Positions 7,226 through 12,403 of a DNA stretch of 12,403 nt are shown one piece after another (position 1 is the first letter of the stretch; the number at the start of each line of letters is the position of its first letter). The DNA lies in contig MU631538.1 of assembly GCA_026770615.1 (NCBI GenBank), forward strand, positions 172,627-185,029. Reading direction: 5' to 3'. This stretch comes from Pavlovales sp. CCMP2436 (Eukaryota > Haptophyta > Pavlovophyceae > Pavlovales). A program made the translations under genes and the position numbers. Below the pieces are notes generated by a model, which made no database searches, had not been told where the DNA came from, and saw only the letters and a program-made list of their open reading frames with translations.

Positions 7226-7557
7226 CGCTTGGCGCTGCCACCCGCGCTGATCGCTCCAACATTGTCATTGAGAGTGCTGGTCGAACCACTTGCGTTGGTC
7301 CAGGGGTTCGACTTGGAGACGACGGGCAACGCTTCCAGCTTGCGCTTCCGGCCTGAGCCATCGCGCGAGCCACCGTGTCTACTCATAGTGCTTGAGCTTA
7401 CGCCCGGGTGCGTGCTTTTTGCCTGCAGAAACTTGATTTACGCCCAAAATTTTGAAAAAAGACCTAAAAAACTTGAAAAAAGGGCCTTCATTTTTTCTTC
7501 GCCTAGCCGGCGGGGCACCGCGCCCGGGCGCTATTGCTAAAAGTCGGGTGCATCCTT

Positions 7558-7567
7558 ACTAGTTAAC
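7558..7567 (+). repeat. Right target site duplication ACTAGTTAAC
   Basis: It is identical to 4825-4834 and directly adjoins the right terminal inverted repeat. Confidence 0.55.
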
Positions 7568-7809
7568 GGCTAGAGCCCTGAGCCTATTCAATAGGTTATG
7601 AAACTATTCAATAGGATGGGTTCGGCACGCTGTAGTCGACGAACCGCGCGGCGGGGACCTATGGTGACCGCACATCACCATGGACGGGACGACATGCAGA
7701 TCGCCAGGAATCAATCAGATTGACAATGCGGCCTCCTGTTGGTCCGTTATGATCTCTTCTGTGCGGCGCGACGGCTGCGCCCTGAACTTGGCGGCGCGAC
7801 GGCGGAGGC
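7568..7809. other. Spacer between transposon and minisatellite
   Basis: No gene is supported. It contains a 13-bp palindrome CCTATTCAATAGG (7583-7595) repeated almost exactly as CTATTCAATAGG at 7604-7615. This is where a copia 3' LTR might be expected, but no sequence here resembles the DNA upstream of the copia integrase. Confidence 0.4.
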
Positions 7810-8058
7810 TTGACGAACTTGCGGCACGGCGGCGGCGGCTTGGCGGCGCGGCGGCTTGACGGACTTGCGGCACGGCGGCGGCGGCTTGGCGGCGCGGCGG
7901 CGGCGGCTTGACGGACTTGCGGCACGGCGGTGGCGGCTTGGCGGCAGCGGCTTGACAGACGTGCGGCACGGCGGCGGCGGCTTGGCGGCGCGGCGGCGGC
8001 GGCTTGACGGACTTGGCGGCGCGCCGGCGGCGGCTTGACGGCGGCGCGGCGGCGGCGG
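7810..8058 (+). repeat. GCC/GGC-rich minisatellite adjoining the copia stop codon
   Basis: TTGAC(G/A)(G/A)AC(T/G)TG or a close variant recurs at 7810, 7856, 7908, 7952, 8004 and 8035, embedded in GGC runs. The spacings are 46, 52, 44, 52 and 31 bp. The array ends exactly at the copia stop codon (8059-8061), where a polypurine tract and LTR would normally follow. Translated frames here are Pro/Arg/Ala low complexity and not called as genes. Confidence 0.75.
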
Positions 8059-8535
8059 CTAGTCGGCGCCCTGCATAATGATCTTGACATGCCTGCAGAA
8101 GGTTGCCGTAGTGGTTGCCTTGGTCATGATGTCGGCGTGGTTGAGGTCGGTATGGATTTTTTCGACCTTGATCACCCCATTCTCCTGCGCGGCGCGGACG
8201 TAGTGGTACTTCTCGTCGATGTATTTGGTCCTCTTATGATGAACAGGGTTCTCCACTAAATATATCGTGCCCTGGTTGTTCTCGTACAGAATCGTCGGGC
8301 CGAGCTGCGGACTGCGGATGAAGGCAGCGACCTCGCGCAGGTAGTAGAGCTCTCGAGCCGCGTCCGAGGCCGCGATGTACTCTGCCTCACAGGTATAGAG
8401 CGCTACGATGGACTGCAGGCTTCCCCGCCACGATACCGGCGCACCATTAAATATCGCGATGTAGCCGCTTGTTGATCTGCGCTCCTCCGTGTCGGCGCCC
8501 CAGTAGGAGTCGGCAAACGCCACGAGGCCGGGGTA
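8059..8535 (-). pseudogene. Copia RNase H, catalytic Asp apparently lost
   Basis: RNase H removes the RNA strand during cDNA synthesis. The order is AFADSYWGAD (first Asp), ERRSTSGYIA, PVSWRG, TCEAEYIAA (Glu), YENNQGTIYL, NPVHHKRTKYID and NHADIMTKA, ending at TAG 8059. The YENNQG block should read .DNQ in copia elements; here the first of the paired Asn codons (AAC, 8280-8278) replaces the catalytic Asp, a single G-to-A change from GAC. The domain is otherwise full length. It follows TAG 8536 without a frame change. Confidence 0.8.
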
Positions 8536-8538
8536 CTA

Positions 8539-10218
8539 GGGGTCCTCCTCGTACCGAAAGAGGATGCCCATGTCTCTTGTGCCATGGAGGTAGCGGAAGA
8601 CTCGACACGCCTCGACGTGGTCACGTACGCGAGGCTTGCTCATCCGCCGCGCCAGCATGCCGACAGAGTGAGCGATGTCAGGCCGGCACGTCGTCACGCA
8701 GAACATCAGCGCGCCCGTCATCTCCTGGTAGAACTGGACGTCCTTGCAATTTAACATCGTCTCCTCCGAGGTCTGGATGGGATCGTTGCGCGATGCCTCT
8801 GGGTTGCGCACAGCTCGACAGTCCGACATGTGGAAATGGGCGAGGATGCCGACGAGGTACTGCGTCAAGTGCATGTGGATGCCGTACTTGTCGACCGTGT
8901 ACTGCGCGTCAAGGAACTTATCCAGATCTTGTAGCTTGATATCGTAGTCCTCCTTGAGCGAGTCGGCCAGTTCCTGGAACGCCAGCGAGTTGGCGGTGGC
9001 GTTGAGTGCGAGGATGTCATCGACAAAGATGCCGACTGAGATGAATCCCCCACACTGCGTCTCCTTCAGGAAGATGCACGGAGCGACCTCGGACTGGATG
9101 AAGCCACGCTCGAGCAGCCGCGCTCGGTTGTTCTTGAACTAGGCCCGTCCCGACTGACGGAGGCCGGGGTGAGCTTTCACTTGCCAAGCCGCGATCTTGA
9201 ACCCGTCGAGCGCAGTAAGCTTGGGCTCGTACCCCGGCGGCAGCTCGGTCAGCACATTGTCCTCCTCGAGCCGAGAGTTGAGATACGCGTCCTTAACGTC
9301 ACCGACCGATAGAACGTCGCGGATCGAGAGCACAGCGACCTGCGGGTTTGCGCACCTGCGCAGCCGCTTGCCGTGGATCTTGGCGCCGACCGCTATCATC
9401 ATGCGGATTTGCTCGCCACGGGCGGTCGGTGAGAATGTCTGCTCGAAGGCGATACCTGGACGCTGCATGTTGCCCCACACGACGGTGCGCGTCTTGAACC
9501 GCGTGACCTCGTTCTCGTTGCTCGACTTGAGCGAGAAGGTCCAGCGGCAGGGGAGCAGTCTCGTCTTGAGCGGCACAGCGACCTCTTGGAACGTGCCCTT
9601 CTCGTCATGCATCTTGGAGTGGTCCTGCATGGCGCGCAGCCAGTCCGCGGCGTGCTCTGAGCGTAAGGCCTGCTTATAGTCAGTAGGGATGCTTACTAGT
9701 TGCCCGCCGTAGAACGCTGTGTTGGCCGGTCGTGCGTGCGCTACGACGGGGCTGCTCGATGCTGCGGCGGCAGCGACTCGACCACTCGGCGCGGCGCCGA
9801 CGCGACTGCGCGATACGGCCGCCGTGTCAGCGTCTTGACCACGCAGCGCGGCCAAGCCGCGCGACTTGCTCCTTGACGCTCGATCACGTCTCTGCGGGTC
9901 GTGCTTGAGCGTGAGGGGCGGAGCGTCTGCGGGCTGCAAGATGGTGGCCTCGGGCTTGTCGGCCTCGAGCTCGCTCTCGCTCTCCGACTCGACGGACTCG
10001 AGCTTGCCGACAGGCGTGGACGACTCAGACTCGCCGACGGGCGTGGACGGCTCGGACTCGAAAGGCTTGTGTTCCCCCTCGAGGAGCGGGCGCTCGTCGA
10101 CTTGTACATGCCGCGAAAATGCGAGACGTCCGTTGTCTAGTAACACAATCCAGCCCAGCATGTAGCAGTAGGTCCGATCAAGCTGCACACCGTCCTCGCC
10201 GCGGCCCATCACTATCAC
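8539..10218 (-). pseudogene. Copia integrase-RT linker and reverse transcriptase
   Basis: The first ~110 codons form a Ser/Glu-rich linker (SESESELEADK). The reverse transcriptase, which copies element RNA into cDNA, starts near ADWLRAMQDHSKM. It continues through CRWTFSLK, FEQTFSPTA, the first Asp motif in GDVKDAYLNSRL, LPPGYEP, and LRQSGRA* followed by the FKNN.ARLLERGF segment. The catalytic FVDD box lies at 9016-9027 (GIFVDDILA). TAG 9139-9141 stands where the family has a highly conserved Trp (GRAW), a one-base change from TGG. Reading continues in frame after it through the C-terminal RT/connection part to TAG 8536-8538. Confidence 0.85.
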
Positions 10219-10236
10219 TCTGCCGCGCGCCGACTA

Positions 10237-11172
10237 CATGCCGAACTTGCCCTTGGGTTTGGTCCCCTCTCCGAGCAAGAGGACCCGGCACGGCGCTCCA
10301 AAGATTACAAAGTACTTGCAGCTCGGCCGCCGGCCGAAGAAAAGCTCGAAAGGCGAGACAAAGCGCATGGCGCTAGTCGTCGGGTCGACGACGCGCCGCG
10401 ATGCGAGACGGTTGCGAGCTGCAACCGCGTGCCTGAATGCCCAATGCCAATGGCGAAAGCTTTGGCCTGACGCGGCCAGCCTCGCACGCACATCTGGCTC
10501 GAGAGTCCCAAAGCTGCGCTCAGCCACGCCATTGCTGGCAGGGGTGTGCGGGCACGACGTGACGTTGGCCGCCAGGCCATACTCGAGAAGCACCTTGCCA
10601 AAGGCCTCCGAGTTCATAGGTGTACCTCCGTCGGTGTGAAAGTACCGACGAAAACCCTTGCCGAGCATGAACAAGCCGCCAGCATGTGCCGACGCGCCGA
10701 GCTCGGAAAGCTAGTGCCGTGCGAGCCCGGGGAGCTCGCGCTGCGACTTCGCAAAGTAAGCCCGGCGGAATCGCGAGTATGCATCCACGAAGAGAATGGC
10801 ATACTTGTAACCCGACCGGTCCCCCTCGATGTTCTTGATGGGCAAGTCGTGCTTGGACACTGAGTAGACGTCCAGGTACGTGATCTCGCCGGCGGCCTTG
10901 GCATCGGGCAACGGCAACTCGTGTGTGAGTCGCCGCATGCGTGCGTCCGACAACGTGTTGAGGGCCGACGCCATTGGAGTTTGACTCCCCATGTCGTCGA
11001 CTGCCCTGCGCGTCCGCGCAAGCAGGTTCTTGTCCGTTGTGCCCGTCCGGAGAGACCACAAACGCAGCCAGTCTATAGGGGCGCCCCCCTTTGTGACCAG
11101 CAACGCCGGTCTCCTGCGTTGCCCTGCTCGGCTGCCAGGCCATAGAAGCAATCTCCGCGTGCGGCTCGCCAC
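10237..11172 (-). pseudogene. Copia integrase core
   Basis: Integrase joins element cDNA to nuclear DNA. The three catalytic acidic residues are visible: Asp in TYLDVYSV (codon 10870-10872), Asp in FHTDGGTP (10630-10632) and Glu in SNGVAERSFG (10519-10521), with 36 residues between the last two. Family landmarks include YKYAILFVDAYSRF and PHTPASNGVAER, followed by the FELFFGRRPSCKYF region. The N-terminal HHCC domain is missing, so this piece is 5'-truncated or diverged. A TAG at 10711-10713 lies between the second-strand (DAYSRF) and HTDGG motifs. Another at 10234-10236 ends the recognisable domain. No sequence upstream of about 11060 could be matched to copia proteins. Confidence 0.85.
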
Positions 11173-11193
11173 CGCGCGAAACAGCGCCCGTCA

Positions 11194-11347
11194 CAGCACG
11201 TGACAGAAGCAATAGCATGGTGGCGAAGAGCAACATAATGGTGGTGAGCCAGGTAGCGCCCCCCTCGGGGGGCGCAGTTGCAGCTGCACGCTCGCGCAGC
11301 ACAGGGAGCAGCGGGGCTACGATGGCGGAAAGTTCAACTGTTTCTTA
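11194..11347. other. Upstream flank of the copia pol
   Basis: A minus-strand frame reads across this stretch from 11302 with a hydrophobic run (TIMLLFATMLLLLSR) but belongs to a different frame from pol and has no copia Gag features. I see no primer binding site or LTR here. Confidence 0.3.
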
Positions 11348-12085
11348 CCATATAATGCTATTAGTGAGTATTTAGCAATAAATACATTGTTGCGGGTGCC
11401 CAGCGGTGCCCAGCGGTCGCAATAATTGCTCAATTTGAGGAAGATGATGTATTTAGTTGGTTTGAAGCCCCTACTTTGACGTTGCAAACGAATTACGCAA
11501 CTTCGACACGATTCTTCTGTTTGTTTGGTGCTGTATATTTGGCAGATACATATAGATATCTGTCATAGGATTTTGCTGTGGATAGTAAATGCACTTAGTT
11601 AGGAACCGGATAGCCTGCCGATATATAAATATGTACTCTTCTCTTGGTCCGGAGGCCTCACATCTCTACTTCACGATCATTTGGGCCCCTCGGGACTCGC
11701 CAAGTTCTTGATTGCCACATAATGGATTAGCTGTAGGTATTTAGCAATAAATACATTGTTGTGGGTGCCTAGCGATGCCTAGCGGTCGCAATATAACTGC
11801 TCTATTCGATGAATACGATATACAAAGCTGTTCCAAAGGCCCTACGTTGCGAAGCAATTACGCCTCTTTGGCACGATTCTTCTGGTATTGACAAGTATAT
11901 ATCTGTTAAATTATCAGATATATCTGTTATTGGATTTTGCTGCAGATAATAGGTGCAGGTAGTATAGAGCCTCATCCTGCAAATATACAAATACGATTAC
12001 GTGGTGCTAATATAGTTACGGGTCTGGAGGCCTCACATCAGTCGCAAATAAGTTTTTTTCACCTGGGACTCGTATTATAACTAAC
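11348..12085 (+). repeat. Two tandem ~370-bp diverged repeat units
   Basis: Unit 1 (11348-11714) and unit 2 (11715-about 12085) both start CCAYATAATG. They then share GTATTTAGCAATAAATACA, a doubled TGCCCAGCGG-like motif, GGTCGCAATA, CACGATTCTTCTG, GGATTTTGCTG, GGAGGCCTCACATC and GGGACTCG in the same order. Offsets drift from 367 to 375 bp through indels. The units are AT-rich without coding potential. CCATAT at 12090 could mark a broken third unit. They could be satellite units or a tandem pair of decayed LTRs; neither is shown. Confidence 0.8.
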
Positions 12086-12159
12086 TGTACCATATCAACT
12101 ATTCACAGTGTTTCTGACATTGCTATGAAATGAAATTATACAATAATAACCGAACACCC

Positions 12160-12403
12160 GTCGCTGCGCCAAGCATGCTGCGCCGAGGCCAGGCAGACTG
12201 CTCCGAGCACGCTGCGCCGAGCGCTGCGCTGAATTTGCGCGCTGCGCCGATCTGCTGCACCGAAGTGACGTGTTACGCCGATCACGCCGCCGATCACACT
12301 GCGCCGATCACGCTGCGCCGAGCAGGCTGCGCCGAGCAGGCTGCGCCGAGCAGGCTGCGCCGAGCAGGCTGCGCCGAGCAGGCTGCGCCGAGCACGCTGC
12401 GCC
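12160..12403 (+). repeat. 14-bp GCTGCGCCGAGCAG minisatellite, open at the window end
   Basis: The last ~100 bases are near-perfect tandem copies of a 14-bp unit (CTGCGCCGAGCAGG). Upstream copies become progressively degenerate (GCTGCGCC with GATCAC or GAGCAC spacers) back to about 12160. The array continues beyond the window, so its full length is unknown. Confidence 0.85.

Larger units (their letters stand above)
5707..7386 (-). pseudogene. Unrecognised transposon-borne gene, probably spliced, with in-frame stops
   Basis: All parts are in one minus-strand frame. The ATG at 7386 starts MSRHGGSRDGSGRKRK, and a GG.R.G.GRK N-terminus is common among transposon proteins. A Gly/Ala/Glu repeat block follows (residues ~60-135, units like GGAGEGAGGSALIEREPA), then a hydrophobic/basic segment (FLELMDYIIAYRYNRKRRAT). 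TGA 6799 and TAG 6715 fall in a likely 114-nt intron (6828-6715). Translation resumes as KLTRNMALSKTLVRSPLADK and FAMLVWVFFNSS, includes HFEMLVEEKRRMALNGEVF, and meets TGA at 6265 and 6166 before a basic, then Ser/Asp/Glu-rich acidic tail (SSESDSDSDSE, SDEDSAMEEDIDE) ending at TAG 5707. TGA 6265 lies in YCDY*GVYLITLTYTFG, which reads on smoothly, suggesting a recent nonsense change or another intron. I do not recognise the family. A transposase or accessory protein is inferred only from its location inside the TIRs. Confidence 0.5.
4835..7557 (-). mobile_element. Candidate TIR DNA transposon with 10-bp target site duplication
   Basis: The left end reads AAGGGTGCACCC (4835-4846). The reverse complement of the right end (7557-7546) reads AAGGATGCACCC, 11 of 12 identical. 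ACTAGTTAAC abuts the left end (4825-4834) and recurs in direct orientation immediately outside the right end (7558-7567); an extra T makes 11 bp shared. TIR plus 9-11 bp duplication is the signature of Mutator-like elements, though the encoded protein shows no MULE motif that I recognise. The 2723-bp interior carries one minus-strand gene starting about 170 bp from the right end, an internal 39-bp direct repeat and several hairpins. The short TIR and the local recurrence of CTAGTTAA (4591, 5210, 6714) are cautions. Confidence 0.6.
8059..11190 (-). mobile_element. Ty1/copia retrotransposon, pol region only
   Basis: Integrase, reverse transcriptase and RNase H occur in the order diagnostic of Ty1/copia (integrase first), all in one minus-strand frame that opens after TGA 11191-11193. 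Gag, protease and the integrase HHCC zinc finger are not seen, and no LTR pair was found around it. Recognisable homology begins near 11060. Four TAG codons interrupt the frame (10711, 10234, 9139, 8536), yet there is no frameshift over about 3.1 kb. Confidence 0.85.

Noticed and set aside
6889..7540. Long + strand ORFs with Ala/Pro-rich repeats
   Set aside because: They are antisense to the GAGEGAGG repeat block; the apparent proteins are reverse-strand readings of that minisatellite.
8469..8939. 156-codon + strand ORF
   Set aside because: It lies opposite the copia reverse transcriptase/RNase H, which has clear domain matches on the other strand.
8059..11190. Alternative genetic code with TAG sense
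   Set aside because: TGG is used for Trp throughout the same frame and natural ends here also use TAG, so nonsense mutation is more economical; kept only as a testable option in the findings.
10520..11302. 260-codon minus-strand ORF with a hydrophobic N-terminal run
   Set aside because: Over most of its length it is the +1 shadow of the copia integrase frame. The upstream ~40 codons alone are too little to call Gag.
7568..12085. LTR pair around the copia pol
   Set aside because: I compared 7568-7809 with 11194-12085 by eye and found no shared segment, so no LTR is annotated.
12160..12403. CRISPR-like array
   Set aside because: The 14-bp units are head to tail without unique spacers of even length; it is a minisatellite in a eukaryotic context.

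Overview
The window looks like accessory, repeat-rich nuclear DNA of a unicellular eukaryote, most plausibly a GC-rich alga or similar protist. The evidence is eukaryotic histone coding sequence, a Ty1/copia retrotransposon, a pogo/Jerky-type DDE transposase, likely spliceosomal introns and AT-rich, satellite-laden intergenic DNA between GC-rich coding blocks. The lineage cannot be fixed from the sequence alone. No tRNA, rRNA, CRISPR array or bacterial operon was seen.

Layout. (1) 1-1959, + strand: 3' part of a DDE_1-superfamily (pogo/Jerky/CENP-B-like) transposase in one reading frame. It is interrupted by three in-frame segments with GT/GC...AG ends (36, 135 and 15 nt) and followed past a stop by a cysteine cluster. 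(2) 1960-3180: non-coding DNA with a possible 209-bp MITE, hairpins and short minisatellites. (3) 3430-3621, + strand: a 63-codon intact ORF that joins the N-terminal 44 residues of a histone H2A to the last 19 residues of histone H4. (4) 3622-4824: non-coding DNA with a triplicated TATA-like repeat and a 16-bp palindrome. (5) 4835-7557: a candidate DNA transposon, recognised by a 12-bp imperfect terminal inverted repeat directly abutted on both sides by the same 10-11 bp sequence (ACTAGTTAAC). It carries an unrecognised, probably spliced and partly decayed minus-strand gene (7386 to 5707). (6) 7810-8058: GC-rich minisatellite. (7) 8059-11190, minus strand: integrase, reverse transcriptase and RNase H of a Ty1/copia element, in one frame with four in-frame TAG codons and no frameshift. 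Gag, protease and LTRs were not found. (8) 11348-12085: two diverged tandem copies of a ~370-bp AT-rich unit. (9) 12160-12403: a 14-bp minisatellite running off the end.

The parts do not form a pathway; this is a graveyard of several mobile element classes around a rearranged histone gene. The two items most worth following are the in-frame H2A-H4 chimera and the TIR/TSD-bounded element at 4835-7557 whose protein I do not recognise.
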